A DNA stretch of 64,000 bases from Streptomyces sp. NBC_01232 (GTDB lineage: Bacteria; Actinomycetota; Actinomycetes; Streptomycetales; Streptomycetaceae), in NCBI RefSeq assembly GCF_035989885.1, contig NZ_CP108518.1:2043501-2107500 (forward strand), given 5' to 3'. Positions 17,240 through 27,099 of this stretch are shown here, piece after piece. The notes below the pieces were generated by a model that was not told where the DNA came from, made no database searches, and saw only the letters and a list, made by a program, of their open reading frames with translations. Within the stretch, counting starts at the first letter, position 1. Each line of letters starts with the position of its first letter. The position numbers and the translations under genes are program-made.

Positions 17240-18220
17240 CTACATTTCCTTCACTTCTCCGGCGTCCACTGCTCTCGCCAGGAGATCCCGCGCGCCCCTG
17301 ATCCGATCAGTCAGCTCCGGCGGCTCGACCACTTCGAACTCACAGCCGAGCAGCATGATGTGAATCACCAGAACGTCCAGGTTCACCGCCCCGGTGTGCA
17401 GGAGGCAGCTCTGCCCGTCGACCTGCTCCAGGACCCCGTCACTCGGCCCGATGATCCGTGCCGCGTCCTGTGCCGGCATCTTCAGCCGGACCACCGCGCG
17501 GGCCGCGTACACCCGCTGCGAGACGCCCTCGGACACGTAGGCGGCGAGGTCCTCGGCGGGCGGCGGACGCGGAGTGAACCGCGGTCCGTGCGGCGGCCTG
17601 GGCTCGATCCGGTCCGCGCGGAAGGTCCGCCACGCCTCCCGGTCCAGGTCCCAGGCGACCAGGTACCAGCGCCGCTCGGTGCACACCAGCCGGTGCGGTT
17701 CGACGGTGCGCCGGCTGACGTTGCCCTCGTGGTCGCGGTACCCGAAGCGCAGCCGCTCGGCGTCCCGGCAGACCGAGGCCAGCTCGGTCAGCACCGAGGC
17801 GTCGACGGTGGACCGCTGCGCCCCGCGCAGCATCGGCACGGTGAACTCGTTGAGCGCGGAGACCCTGCGCCGCAGCCGCGACGGCAGCACCTGCTCCAGT
17901 TTCGCGAGGGCCCGTACGGAGGCCTCCCCGATGCCCTCGACCCCGTTCCCGGCGGCGGTGCGCAGGCCCACGGCGACGGCCACGGCCTCGTCGTCGTCCA
18001 GCAGCAGCGGCGGCAGCTCGGCCCCCGCCCCCAGCTGGTATCCGCCGCCGGTACCGGGATTGGCGTTCACCGGATATCCGAGCTCGCGCAAGCGTTCCAC
18101 GTCGCGCCGGACCGTCCGCGCGGTCACCCCGAGCCGGTCCGCGAGATCGGCCCCGGTCCATTCGCGGTGGGCCTGCAGCAGGGAGAGCAGGCGCAGCAGT
18201 CGTGCGGAGGTGTCGAGCAT
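17240..18220 (-). CDS. HTH-WYL transcriptional regulator
   Basis: A 326-residue YafY-type regulator. An HTH_11 winged helix lies at about 5-60 (LADRLGVTARTVRRDVERLRELG), and a WYL domain at about 140-235 contains EPHRLVCTERRWYLVAWDLDR, with the WYL triad. A C-terminal WCX extension follows. WYL domains bind nucleic acid or nucleotide ligands and modulate DNA binding. The start is ATG at 18220 after CTCGGGGG. It is convergent with PAP2, 284 bases away, and 37 bases downstream of the MTB12-like gene on the same strand, so it may be co-transcribed with it. The ligand and targets are unknown. Confidence 0.85.
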   Translation of the reverse strand: MLDTSARLLRLLSLLQAHREWTGADLADRLGVTARTVRRDVERLRELGYPVNANPGTGGGYQLGAGAELPPLLLDDDEAVAVAVGLRTAAGNGVEGIGEASVRALAKLEQVLPSRLRRRVSALNEFTVPMLRGAQRSTVDASVLTELASVCRDAERLRFGYRDHEGNVSRRTVEPHRLVCTERRWYLVAWDLDREAWRTFRADRIEPRPPHGPRFTPRPPPAEDLAAYVSEGVSQRVYAARAVVRLKMPAQDAARIIGPSDGVLEQVDGQSCLLHTGAVNLDVLVIHIMLLGCEFEVVEPPELTDRIRGARDLLARAVDAGEVKEM

Positions 18221-18257
18221 CCCCCGAGTCTGCCAGCGCGCCGCGGTCGGCCGGGGC

Positions 18258-18803
18258 TCAGCAGAGCAACGCCGGGGGCTCGGCGCCGCTCAGCCCGACG
18301 AGTTCGCAGAGGGTCTTGAGCGAGACCTTCCAGACTCCGTCCTCGAACACCACGGTCCCCTTGCTGCCGGGCAGTGTCGTGGCGTCGCCGACGCGCAGGT
18401 CGTAGGTCACCGTGGCCTCCGTGGGCGAGGTGAAGGTCACGTCCGTGACCTTCACGGAGACCTTGGCCGCCTCGGTGCCCGTCGAGAAGCCGTCGAGCAG
18501 CGCCTCGAGCAGGTCGCCGTGCTGCAGCAGATCGGCCTTCGCCTCGGTCGAGGTCTTCGGGTCGAAGAAGGCGGTCCAGTTCTTCTCGATCTGCGCCTTG
18601 GCCGCCTCGGGATCCGCGGGTCCGTCCACGGCGGGCAGGGACAGGACCGCGGCGGACGCAGGGCCCGGGGCCCCCGCCGCCACCGCGTCCGCGGACCACC
18701 CCACGACGGCCGGTACGGCCAGCAGGACCGCGGCCGCCGTGCAAGCCGCTGCCCGCCGGTGTGCGCGGTGCGGGTGTCTGCTCTGGACCATCTGGCTCAC
18801 CAC
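18258..18803 (-). CDS. secreted MTB12-like protein
   Basis: About 181 residues. The N-terminus is Arg/His-rich and followed by a hydrophobic segment (ACTAAAVLLAVPAVVGWSA), a signal peptide. The mature part (AAKAQIEKNWTAFFDPKTS, then VTYDLRVGD, GTVVFEDGVWKVSLKTLCELVG) resembles the C-terminal domain of the low-molecular-weight antigen MTB12 family, an NTF2-like fold found in exported actinobacterial proteins. It ends with ALLC. Function is unknown. The start could be GTG 18803 or 18800, or ATG 18791; no ribosome binding site decides. Confidence 0.65.
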   Translation of the reverse strand: MVSQMVQSRHPHRAHRRAAACTAAAVLLAVPAVVGWSADAVAAGAPGPASAAVLSLPAVDGPADPEAAKAQIEKNWTAFFDPKTSTEAKADLLQHGDLLEALLDGFSTGTEAAKVSVKVTDVTFTSPTEATVTYDLRVGDATTLPGSKGTVVFEDGVWKVSLKTLCELVGLSGAEPPALLC

Positions 18804-18893
18804 CGGGTGTGCGAGCGAGCCGTTCGGCTCGTTGTTTCCAGGGTCAGCGCCTTCAGGGCATCGCGCAACGCGCGAACGGTCCCGGCGGGCCGG

Positions 18894-19619
<726 letters not shown>

Positions 19620-19904
19620 CTACGCAGCCGCCCCGGGCCTCTCGGCCCGCCACGCGGCAGGTCACCGCACCCCACCCGGTCGGCCGACCGCCCCAGTTAC
19701 TCCAAACGGCCACACCCGACCATCAACTGCGCACAACCAGAAAACAGTTGGCACGAAAACAAAGCCCCGGTCGGACGGTTCACCCTTCCGGGCGCCCGGT
19801 TCGAATCCGTTCCCTCAAATGGCGTGACCCCGGCCGCCGCTGCGCCGTTGAGCCCGGCGAGCCGGGAGCCTCCCGGACCCGCACCTATGCCGAGGAGCCA
19901 CCCC

Positions 19905-20702
19905 GTGCCGCGCATGCTCGACGTCAGTGATGAGGTACGTGCCGAGATCGGTGACGAAGAAGCCGACAGGCTGCTCGTCGGCGAAGACGCGCCGCGCAGT
20001 TACGACTGCACCTCCTGCCGCACCCCGGGCGACCCCGAGAACGACCGCACCAGCACGGTGCTGTTCGTCGGCGAGGAGACCGCCGTCCTCGCCTTCGCCC
20101 ACGCCACCTGCATCCCCTCGCAGGTCGTCTCCGTCTCCGAGGAGCAGCTGCAGGGCGCCGTCCGCAGCATCACCGGCGACAGCCCGGCCGGTGGCGCCGC
20201 CCCGCAGAACGTGCCCGGCGGCCAGGCCGTCCTCGGCATCACCAGCGGCCTGATCCTGATCGCCGGGGAGCTGCACCCCGCCCTGGTGGTCGAGCCGACC
20301 GCCCCGATCGCCCGCCCCGGCAGCGACGGCCCCGGCGACGACTTCCTGCCGCTCCTCATCGAGCAGGGCTTCATCCCGGTGACCGACACCTCCGAGGTCC
20401 CGACCGTGCTCGGCGGCTGGTCCGTCCTGCTCGCCGCGGGCCAGCTGCACGCCGTGCTGCAGCCGGGTGCCGAGGGCGGCGGCCAGGTCGCCTGGTGGCA
20501 GGCGCACCACGCGCTGTCCGTCACCGACGGCTGGCGGGCCGCCGTCAACAAGACCCAGCGCGTGCTCATCTACGCCGCCCCGGTCGGCTCCATCGGCCAG
20601 CAGCCCCGTGAGGACCTGCTGCGCGACGCGCTGGACAAGGCCGCCGCCGCGGGCAAGCTCGTGGCCGCCGCGATGCCGCTGGCGGGTACGCCCGGCGCCT
20701 GA
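19905..20702 (+). CDS. conserved hypothetical protein with N-terminal CxxC
   Basis: A 265-residue soluble protein. The N-terminal part has YDCTSCRTPGD (residues about 38-48), a possible zinc or redox CxxC, followed by VLFVGEETAVLAFAHATC. The central part (QAVLGITSGLILIAGELHPALVVEP) and WSVLLAAGQLHAVLQPG look like repeated beta structure. I recognise it only as a Streptomyces conserved protein without known role. The GTG at 19905 is preferred over ATG 19887 because GAGGAG lies eight bases before it. It is divergent from the Rpf-like gene and followed by a strong hairpin. Confidence 0.75.
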   Translation: MPRMLDVSDEVRAEIGDEEADRLLVGEDAPRSYDCTSCRTPGDPENDRTSTVLFVGEETAVLAFAHATCIPSQVVSVSEEQLQGAVRSITGDSPAGGAAPQNVPGGQAVLGITSGLILIAGELHPALVVEPTAPIARPGSDGPGDDFLPLLIEQGFIPVTDTSEVPTVLGGWSVLLAAGQLHAVLQPGAEGGGQVAWWQAHHALSVTDGWRAAVNKTQRVLIYAAPVGSIGQQPREDLLRDALDKAAAAGKLVAAAMPLAGTPGA

Positions 20703-20759
20703 TCCGAGCCGGTACCGGAACGGCCGCCAGCCCCCTGCCGAGGGGGCCGGGCGGCATGC

Positions 20760-20795
20760 GCCGGGGGTGTGCGGTCCGTCCCGCACACCCCCGGC
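20760..20795 (+). terminator. 15-bp hairpin after the CxxC protein gene
   Basis: A perfect inverted repeat (arms 20760-20774 and 20781-20795, 6-base loop), 57 bases past the stop at 20702. It lies before the start of the next plus-strand gene, so it separates the two. Confidence 0.65.
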
Positions 20796-20856
20796 GATCT
20801 GCGTTTCCGCCCCCGTCACCCCGCATCCGCAGAGCGCCGGTTTCGTTGGCTGGTAC

Positions 20857-21297
20857 GTGCATTCATACGACTCCTCCCGCGCCCCGTCCTATCCGAGCAG
20901 CGTCCCCGCGGTGCGTCCCGCACGGGACCGGGACAGCTCTCCGGCCGTCTCGCACACCCCGATCTACGACACGCTGTACTCGGAGTACCTGCGCGCCTTC
21001 CGGGCGCTGCCGGGCGACCGCACGGGCGAGGAGGACCACGGGTTCACGGCCTTCTCGTACGGGGGCTCGTACACGACCGGCGGCTCGTACGGCAGCGGCT
21101 GGAGCGGGTCGGCCTGGCAGCGGGTCGACGGCTGGCAGCCCTCGTACACGCCGCAGTCCCCGTCCCAGGCGCAGCCCTCGTCCACGTCGGCGTACTCGTA
21201 CGCGGGCAGCCCCGCATACGCCGACGGGCGGCAGCACCAGACCGGGATGACACACGTCCCGGCGGCCCTGCCGCCCGCTCCGCGCCGGGGTTACTGA
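20857..21297 (+). CDS. hypothetical Ser/Tyr-rich protein
   Basis: A 146-residue protein, probably real but of unknown function. An ordered core, TPIYDTLYSEYLRAFRALPG (about 37-56), resembles a short motif found in other small Streptomyces proteins. The rest is low complexity, rich in Gly, Ser, Tyr and Pro (YGGSYTTGGSYGSG and similar), and ends PRRGY. There are no Cys residues and no signal peptide. The GTG at 20857 starts MHSYDSS; the frame is open upstream without a good ribosome binding site, so the start is uncertain. It converges with der 13 bases away. Confidence 0.6.
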   Translation: MHSYDSSRAPSYPSSVPAVRPARDRDSSPAVSHTPIYDTLYSEYLRAFRALPGDRTGEEDHGFTAFSYGGSYTTGGSYGSGWSGSAWQRVDGWQPSYTPQSPSQAQPSSTSAYSYAGSPAYADGRQHQTGMTHVPAALPPAPRRGY

Positions 21298-21310
21298 CCC
21301 CGCCCGGCTG

Positions 21311-22774
21311 CTACTTCTTCTTCTTGTACTGGGCGCCGCGCTTCTCGCGCACCCGCACCGAGATGTGGATCGGGGTGCCCTCGAAGCCGAACTCCTCGCG
21401 CAGGCGGCGCTCGATGAAACGCCGGTAGCCGTGCTCCAGGAAGCCGGAGGCGAAGAGGACGAACCGCGGCGGCTTGCTGCCCGCCTGGGTACCGAACAGG
21501 ATGCGGGGCTGCTTGCCGCCACGGATCGGGTGCGGGTGCGCGGCGACGACCTCGCCGAGGAAGGCGTTCAGCCGGCCGGTGGGGACGCGCGTCTCCCAGC
21601 CCGCCAGCGCCGTCTCGATCGCCGGGACCAGCTTCTCCATGTGACGGCCGGTGAGCGCCGAGACGTTCACCCGGGGAGCCCAGGCGACCTGCTGCATCTC
21701 GGTCTCGATCTCGCGCTCGAGGTAGTAGCGGCGCTCCTCGTCGAGCTCGTCCCACTTGTTGTACGCGACCACGATCGCGCGGCCCGCTTCGACGGCCATC
21801 GTGATGATGCGCTGGTCCTGGACGCTGATGGTCTCGGTGGTGTCGATCAGGATCACCGCGACCTCCGCCTTCTCGACGGCGGCGGCCGTGCGCAGGGAGG
21901 CGTAGTAGTCGGCGCCCTGCTGGAGGTGGACCTTCTTGCGGATACCGGCGGTGTCGACGAACTTCCAGGTGATGCCGCCGAGTTCGATCAGCTCGTCGAC
22001 CGGGTCGCGGGTGGTGCCGGCCAGCTCGTTGACGACGACGCGGTCCTCCTTCGCCACCTTGTTCAGGAGCGAGGACTTGCCGACGTTCGGGCGGCCGATG
22101 AGCGCGATGCGGCGCGGGCCGCCGGGGGCGGCGCCGCCGAAGGTCTGCGCGGGGGCCTCGGGCAGGGCTTCGAGGACGGCGTCGAGCATGTCGCCGGTGC
22201 CGCGGCCGTGCAGCGAGGAGACCGGGTGCGGCATGCCGAGGCCCAGCGACCACAGGGAGGCCGCGTCGGACTCGCCGCTCTGGCCGTCGACCTTGTTGGC
22301 GCACAGGACGACGGGCTTGCCCGCCCTGCGCAGCAGCCGTACGACGGCCTCGTCGGTGTCGGTGGCGCCGACCTTGGCGTCGACGACGAAGACGACCGCG
22401 TCGGCGGCCTCGATGGCGTACTCGGCCTGGGCGGCGACGGAGGCGTCGATGCCGAGGACGTCCTGCTCCCAGCCGCCGGTGTCGACGACCTTGAAGCGGC
22501 GGCCGGCCCACTCGGCCTCGTACGTGACGCGGTCGCGGGTGACGCCGGGCTTGTCCTCGACGACCGCCTCGCGGCGGCCGATGATCCGGTTCACCAGGGT
22601 CGACTTGCCGACGTTCGGGCGGCCGACGACGGCGAGGACGGGAAGCGGGCCGTGGCCGGCCTCCTCGATCGCGCCTTCGACCTCTTCGATGTCGAAGCCC
22701 TCTTCCGCGGCGAGCTCCATGAACTCCGCGTACTCGGCGTCGCCAAGTGCTCCGTGGTCGTGCTGGTCGTTCAT
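21311..22774 (-). CDS. der: ribosome-associated GTPase Der (EngA)
   Basis: A 487-residue protein with two tandem GTPase domains: G1 motifs GRPNVGKS at 51-58 and again at 227-234, G3 DTGG and DTAG, G4 NKVD and NKWD, followed by a KH-like C-terminal domain ending in a basic YKKKK. Der is needed for 50S ribosomal subunit assembly. The 45-residue acidic N-terminal extension is common in actinobacteria. The start is ATG at 22774 with GAGGA ten bases upstream. It is the last gene of a plsC/cmk block; the gap to plsC is 76 bases. Confidence 0.95.
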   Translation of the reverse strand: MNDQHDHGALGDAEYAEFMELAAEEGFDIEEVEGAIEEAGHGPLPVLAVVGRPNVGKSTLVNRIIGRREAVVEDKPGVTRDRVTYEAEWAGRRFKVVDTGGWEQDVLGIDASVAAQAEYAIEAADAVVFVVDAKVGATDTDEAVVRLLRRAGKPVVLCANKVDGQSGESDAASLWSLGLGMPHPVSSLHGRGTGDMLDAVLEALPEAPAQTFGGAAPGGPRRIALIGRPNVGKSSLLNKVAKEDRVVVNELAGTTRDPVDELIELGGITWKFVDTAGIRKKVHLQQGADYYASLRTAAAVEKAEVAVILIDTTETISVQDQRIITMAVEAGRAIVVAYNKWDELDEERRYYLEREIETEMQQVAWAPRVNVSALTGRHMEKLVPAIETALAGWETRVPTGRLNAFLGEVVAAHPHPIRGGKQPRILFGTQAGSKPPRFVLFASGFLEHGYRRFIERRLREEFGFEGTPIHISVRVREKRGAQYKKKK

Positions 22775-22850
22775 GAAGTCCGTTCCTCGTCGTTCGTGGT
22801 GGTCGGTGGTGCCCGCGCAGCGCGGTTCCACTACTGGTTTCAAGTCTCGC

Positions 22851-23498
22851 TCAGCGCCCGGTGAGGCGCTTGGCGTCGGCCAGGTGGGCGGTCAGCCGGT
22901 CCTGGATGCGTACGGTGGCCTCGTCCAGCGCGGTACGGGTCCGGCGGCCACTGCCGTCCCCCGCGTCGAAGGCCGAGCCGAAGACGACGTCGACCCGGCT
23001 CTTGAGGGCCGGCAGGCCCTTGACGACCCGGCCCGGGGTGTCCCCGCTGCCCAGAACGGCGACGGGCACGATGGGGGCGCCGCTGCGGACCGCGAAGTAC
23101 GCGAGGCCCGCGCGCAGCGAGGCGAAGTCGCCCTCGCCCCGGGTGCCCTCGGGAAATATCCCCAGGGCCCCTCCATTGTCGAGCACTCCGAGGGCGCGGC
23201 CTATCGCGGTGCGGTCGGGGCCGCCGCGGTCGACCTTGACCTGCCCGATCCCTTCGAGGAAGGGGCCGAGCGGGCCCACGTACGCTTCCTTCTTGATCAG
23301 GAAGTGCAGCGGCCGGGGCGCGGTGCCCATGACCATGGGGCCGTCGATGTTGTGCGAGTGGTTCACGGCGAGGATGACGGGGCCCGAGGCGGGCACCTTC
23401 CAGGCCCCCAGTACGCGCGGCTTCCAGAGCCCGTACATGAGCCCGATGCCGATGCGCCTGCCGACCGCCGCACCCTTGAGGGAGGGCGCTTCGCTCAC
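22851..23498 (-). CDS. 1-acyl-glycerol-3-phosphate acyltransferase (PlsC family)
   Basis: A 215-residue lysophospholipid acyltransferase. It has the catalytic HX4D motif in NHSHNIDG and the phosphate-binding FPEGTRGEG motif. These enzymes move an acyl chain onto lysophosphatidate in phospholipid synthesis at the inner membrane face. The GTG start at 23498 overlaps the cmk stop as GTGA, so translation is coupled to cmk. The position between cmk and der is the usual actinobacterial order. Confidence 0.9.
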   Translation of the reverse strand: MSEAPSLKGAAVGRRIGIGLMYGLWKPRVLGAWKVPASGPVILAVNHSHNIDGPMVMGTAPRPLHFLIKKEAYVGPLGPFLEGIGQVKVDRGGPDRTAIGRALGVLDNGGALGIFPEGTRGEGDFASLRAGLAYFAVRSGAPIVPVAVLGSGDTPGRVVKGLPALKSRVDVVFGSAFDAGDGSGRRTRTALDEATVRIQDRLTAHLADAKRLTGR

Positions 23499-24229
23499 TT
23501 GCCGGCCGCCCGCTTCTCGGTGCCCGCGGTCGCGTTCTGCCGCTCGGCCACGAGCGTGACGACGCATTCGATCACCTGGTCGAGCGTGAGCTCGGTGGTG
23601 TCCACCTCGACGGCGTCGCCGGCCTTGGCCAGCGGGGAGGTCTTGCGGCCGGAGTCGGCCGCGTCGCGCTTGATCAGCGCCTCCTTGGTGGCCGCGAGGT
23701 CGGCGGCCTCCTTGCCGCGGAGCTCTCCGCTGCGCCGGGCGGCGCGCGCCTCGGCGGAGGCGGTCAGGAAGACCTTGAGGTCGGCGTCGGGCAGGACGGT
23801 GGTGCCGATGTCCCGGCCCTCGACGACGATCCCGTCGGCCTCCTGGGCCGCCTCGGCGGCGATGGAGCGCTGCAGGTCGGTGATCAGGGTGCGCACCTCG
23901 GGGACGGCGCTGACGGCGCTGACCCTGGAGGTGACCTCCTGGGTCCGGATGGGGCCCGCGGCGTCGAGGCCGTCCACGGTGATGGTGGGGGCGGCCGGGT
24001 CGGTGCCGGACACGATGGTGGGCTTGCCGGCGGCGATCGCGACGGCCTGCGGGTCGTCGGTGTCGACGCCGTTGGTGATCATCCACCAGGTGATGGCCCG
24101 GTACTGGGCGCCGGTGTCCAGGTAGCGCAGCCCGAGCTTGGCGGCCACGGCCTTGGAGGTGCTGGACTTGCCCGTGCCGGAGGGACCGTCGATGGCGACG
24201 ATCACGGCGGACGGAGCTGCGGTTTCCAC
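23495..24229 (-). CDS. cmk: (d)CMP kinase
   Basis: A 244-residue nucleoside monophosphate kinase. The P-loop GPSGTGKSS is near residue 15, the substrate region reads YLDTGAQYRAITWW, and VVEGRDIGTTVLPDADLKVFL and the RDAADSGR lid are conserved. It phosphorylates CMP and dCMP, feeding CTP and dCTP pools. The start is GTG at 24229, with AGGAAGG about 13 bases upstream, so initiation may be modest. It overlaps plsC by four bases and lies downstream of tyrA. Confidence 0.94.
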   Translation of the reverse strand: METAAPSAVIVAIDGPSGTGKSSTSKAVAAKLGLRYLDTGAQYRAITWWMITNGVDTDDPQAVAIAAGKPTIVSGTDPAAPTITVDGLDAAGPIRTQEVTSRVSAVSAVPEVRTLITDLQRSIAAEAAQEADGIVVEGRDIGTTVLPDADLKVFLTASAEARAARRSGELRGKEAADLAATKEALIKRDAADSGRKTSPLAKAGDAVEVDTTELTLDQVIECVVTLVAERQNATAGTEKRAAGK

Positions 24230-24332
24230 GGTGCGGGCACCTTCCTGGTTGCGCGTACGTGTCCGGGCGCGGCAAAGCGCCCCTCCCCAAGGTTACCGGC
24301 CCCGGACGGCCCCCGTCCCCGCCGTGCGTTTC

Positions 24333-24350
24333 GGGGGCCCGGCGGCCCCC
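24333..24350 (-). terminator. hairpin downstream of tyrA
   Basis: A 7-bp GGGGGCC/GGCCCCC stem with a 4-base loop, 15 bases past the tyrA stop and about 100 bases before the cmk start. A partial terminator or attenuator between the two genes. Confidence 0.4.
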
Positions 24351-24364
24351 GCGGCGGGCGGGAG

Positions 24365-25453
24365 CTACTGCTGCCGCAGCGCCCAGCCCCGCTCGCGCAG
24401 CTCGGCCGTCAGGCCCGCCACCGCGCGCGGCTCCACCATGAGCTGGACGAGGCCGGCCTGCTGGCCCGTCGCGTGCTCGATCCGTACGTCCTCGATGTTG
24501 ACCCCGGCCCGTCCCGCGTCGGCGAAGATCCGCGCGAGCTCGCCGGGCTGGTCGCTGATGAGCACGGCGACCGTCTCGTAGACGGTGGGCGCCGAGCCGT
24601 GCTTGCCCGGCACCCGGACCCGGCCCGCGTTCCCGCGCCGCAGCACGTCCTCGATGCCCGCGGCGCCGCCGCGGCGCTTGTCCACGTCGGCGGACTGCAG
24701 GCCCCGCAGCGCTTCCACGGTCTCCTCCAGGTCGGCGGCGATCCCGGCGAGGACATCGGCCACCGGTCCCGGGTTGGCGGAGAGGATCTCCACCCACATC
24801 CGCGGGTCGGAGGCCGCGATCCGGGTCACGTCGCGGATGCCCTGCCCGCACAGCCGCACCGCGGTCTCGTCGGCCTCCTCCAGGCGGGCCGCGACCATGC
24901 TGGAGACCAGCTGCGGGGTGTGCGAGACGAGCGCCACCGCGCGGTCGTGGGCGTCGGCGTCCATCACCACCGGTACGGCACGGCTCAGGGCGACCAGCTC
25001 CAGTGCGAGGTTGAGCACCTCGTGATCCGTGTCCCGGGTGGGGGTCAGCACCCACGGGCGGCCCTCGAAGAGGTCCGCGGTGGCAGCGAGCGGCCCCGAC
25101 TGTTCCTTGCCGGCCATCGGGTGCGTGCCGATGTAGGTGGTGACGTCCACGCCGAGTGCCGCCAGCTCCCGCCGCGGTCCGCCCTTGACGCTGGCCACGT
25201 CCACGTAGGCCCGCGCAACGCCGCGCCCGATGAGGTCGGCCAGGGTCGCGGCCACGTGGGCCGGGGGTACGGCGACGATCGCGAGGTCGACGCGCTCCTT
25301 CGGGGGCTCGTCGGTGCCGGCCCCGAGGGCGGCCGCCGTACGGGCCCGGTCCGGGTCGTGGTCGACGAGGTGGACGGTGATCCCCCGGGCTGACAGGGCG
25401 AGCGCCGCGGAGGTGCCGATCAGTCCGGTTCCGATGACGACGGCGGTTCTCAC
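24365..25453 (-). CDS. tyrA: prephenate dehydrogenase with ACT domain
   Basis: A 362-residue NAD(P)-dependent enzyme of tyrosine synthesis. The N-terminal Rossmann domain starts VVIGTGLIGTSAALALS, with THPMAGKEQSG as the conserved substrate region and SHTPQLVSSMVAARL in the helical domain. A C-terminal ACT domain (about 285-355; VAVLISDQPGELARIFADAG) is the likely site of feedback control by an amino acid. The start is GTG at 25453 with GGAG seven bases upstream. It is alone in its transcript or read into cmk. Confidence 0.92.
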   Translation of the reverse strand: MRTAVVIGTGLIGTSAALALSARGITVHLVDHDPDRARTAAALGAGTDEPPKERVDLAIVAVPPAHVAATLADLIGRGVARAYVDVASVKGGPRRELAALGVDVTTYIGTHPMAGKEQSGPLAATADLFEGRPWVLTPTRDTDHEVLNLALELVALSRAVPVVMDADAHDRAVALVSHTPQLVSSMVAARLEEADETAVRLCGQGIRDVTRIAASDPRMWVEILSANPGPVADVLAGIAADLEETVEALRGLQSADVDKRRGGAAGIEDVLRRGNAGRVRVPGKHGSAPTVYETVAVLISDQPGELARIFADAGRAGVNIEDVRIEHATGQQAGLVQLMVEPRAVAGLTAELRERGWALRQQ

Positions 25454-25522
25454 GAGGCACTCCAGGGTTGCGAAAGGCGAGCTGACGGGCTGTCCGGCCA
25501 GGGTATCCAGCCCTCGCGCGCG

Positions 25523-25565
25523 GAGGACCCGACCGCCCATCCCGTGGGACGGCGGCCGGGTCCTC
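25523..25565. terminator. hairpin between yidB-like gene and tyrA
   Basis: Arms 25523-25537 and 25551-25565 pair with one mismatch around a 13-base loop. It lies 20 bases past the stop of the YidB-like gene, which is on the minus strand, and upstream of the tyrA start. Confidence 0.6.
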
Positions 25566-25584
25566 GCGTGCTGCGGCCGGGCCG

Positions 25585-26037
25585 TCAGAACTTCTGGGCC
25601 CGGATGATCTCCTCCAGCGAGCCGGTCGGGAGCTGTCCCTGCGGGCTCAGCCTGTCGACGGCCGTCGGCAGCGCCTGCGCGATCTGGTCGGCGGCCTCCT
25701 GGGGGCTGACGCCGGCCTGTGCGGCCGCCTTCTGCAGGGCCTCGTCGGGCAGTGCCTCGGCGATCTGGGCGCCGCTGACCGGCTGGTTGTCCCCGGTGCC
25801 GATCCAGGACTGGGCCTGGTCGGCCAGGCCGGACCTGGTCAGCATGTCCATCAGTCCGCCGAGCGGGTTGTTCCCGCCGGCCTGGGCGCCGCCCGGACCG
25901 GCGCCCGCACCGGCGCCGCCTCCCACGAGGGCGCCGAGGAGCGCGCCGAGGATGTTGCCGCCGCCACCGCTCCCGCCCTGGCCGCCGCTTCCGCCCAGGA
26001 GGCCGCCGAGAAGGGAGCCGAGGTCGTTACCCGCCAT
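25585..26037 (-). CDS. YidB-like DUF937 protein
   Basis: A 150-residue protein. The N-terminal half is Gly-rich (LLGGLLGGSGG, LGALVGGGAGAG), the C-terminal half (GLADQAQSWIGTGDNQPVS to the end) is the YidB/DUF937 helical domain with LPDEALQKAAAQAGVSPQEAA. The function of YidB is not established. The start is ATG at 26037 with GAAAGG about seven bases upstream. Divergent from the DUF952 gene. Confidence 0.82.
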   Translation of the reverse strand: MAGNDLGSLLGGLLGGSGGQGGSGGGGNILGALLGALVGGGAGAGAGPGGAQAGGNNPLGGLMDMLTRSGLADQAQSWIGTGDNQPVSGAQIAEALPDEALQKAAAQAGVSPQEAADQIAQALPTAVDRLSPQGQLPTGSLEEIIRAQKF

Positions 26038-26174
26038 GGTCGCGCCTTTCGAAGAGGGACCGGACCGCGCGCGCAGCGTCGTACCCGGCTTCGAGACACG
26101 GACAATGTCACCCATACCGGAGTATGCCGCCACCTGGCGCACACGCCTTCTACCGCTGCGGTAGAACGATCTGC

Positions 26175-26516
26175 ATGATCTTCCACATCGTCCCCCTCAC
26201 CGACTGGACCGCCGCACCGGAGCTCCCGTACGCCCCGGCCTCGCTGGAGGCCGAGGGGTTCGTCCACTGTTCGGCGGACCGCGCCACGGCCCTCGCGATC
26301 GCCGACGCGCACTACCGGTCGGTACCCGGGATCCTGCTCGCGGTGGAGCTCGAGGAGGGCGCACTGACCGCCGAGGTCCGCCGGGCGAGTGAAACCGGGG
26401 GCCGATACCCACATGTTCACGGCCCGCTGAACCGGGAAGCCGTGGTCCACGTGTGGGAGGTCGTACGCACACCCGGCACTCCCACCTCACTGGCCCCGTG
26501 GGAACCGGGCCGATGA
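26175..26516 (+). CDS. DUF952 family protein
   Basis: A 113-residue protein covering one DUF952 domain: IFHIVPLTDWTAAP at the start, LEAEGFVHCSADRA, and HVHGPLNREAVVHVWEV near the end. The family has conserved His residues in FVHCS and HVHG and is related to RES/ADP-ribosyltransferase-like folds in some classifications, but no activity is established. The ATG at 26175 begins the domain; no ribosome binding site is evident. It stands alone 81 bases upstream of the Rieske gene. Confidence 0.83.
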   Translation: MIFHIVPLTDWTAAPELPYAPASLEAEGFVHCSADRATALAIADAHYRSVPGILLAVELEEGALTAEVRRASETGGRYPHVHGPLNREAVVHVWEVVRTPGTPTSLAPWEPGR

Positions 26517-26597
26517 ACCGGCGCGGCAGGCTTCACCTGAGGCCCGCCGCAGGCCAGGATGCTGCACGCCATCCGGCCACGAAGCGAGGAGAGACTC

Positions 26598-27071
26598 ATG
26601 AGCGACCTCACGCACACCGCCCGGCGCACGGTACTGACGATCGGCGCGGCCGCCCTGACCGGCGGTGCGATCACCGCCTGCGGCAGTGGCAGCGCCGAGA
26701 AGGCCTCCCCGGGGGAACCGAACGACGCGGCCGTCCAGCCCGTCGCCCCGGCTCCCGCCACCCCGGACGCCGGGGCGGGCGACAAGACCCTCACCAAGAA
26801 GGCGGACGTGCCGGTGGGCGGCGGCAAGGTATTCAAGGAGGAGAAGGTCGTCGTCACCCAGCCCAAGGCCGGCACCTTCAAGTGCTTCACGGCGGTCTGC
26901 CCCCACCAGGGCTGCCTGGTCAACAAGGTGGCGAACGGCACCATCGACTGCCCCTGCCACGACAGCAAGTTCGCGATCGCCGACGGCGCGGTGACCAAGG
27001 GCCCGGCCACCAAGGGACTGGCGGAGAAGAAGATCACGGTCGCGGCCGACGGCAATATCTCGCTCGCATAG
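26598..27071 (+). CDS. Rieske [2Fe-2S] lipoprotein
   Basis: A 157-residue exported iron-sulphur protein. The N-terminus has a twin-arginine-type RRTVLTIG segment and a lipobox ITAC with C28 as the lipid-modified cysteine, so it is probably folded before Tat export and anchored outside. The Rieske ligands are C101 and H103 (CPHQGC) and C118 and H121 (CPCHDSKF), with C106 and C120 as the likely disulphide. A Pro/Ala linker joins anchor and domain. Streptomyces carry several such small Rieske lipoproteins of unknown partner. The start is ATG at 26598 with GAGGAGA eight bases upstream. Confidence 0.9.
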   Translation: MSDLTHTARRTVLTIGAAALTGGAITACGSGSAEKASPGEPNDAAVQPVAPAPATPDAGAGDKTLTKKADVPVGGGKVFKEEKVVVTQPKAGTFKCFTAVCPHQGCLVNKVANGTIDCPCHDSKFAIADGAVTKGPATKGLAEKKITVAADGNISLA

Positions 27072-27099
27072 CGACAGGCCGGGCGCCTACGCTCCCCGG

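Noticed and set aside
19780..19840. tRNA-like T-arm (GGTTCGAATCC) or c-di-AMP (ydaO) riboswitch near the Rpf-like gene
   Set aside because: Only 3 bp of the T-stem pair and no anticodon arm or acceptor is found. On the minus strand a GGGTGAACCG piece resembles a ydaO segment, but the other conserved blocks are missing, and the Rpf-like gene seems to be leaderless from a promoter downstream of it.
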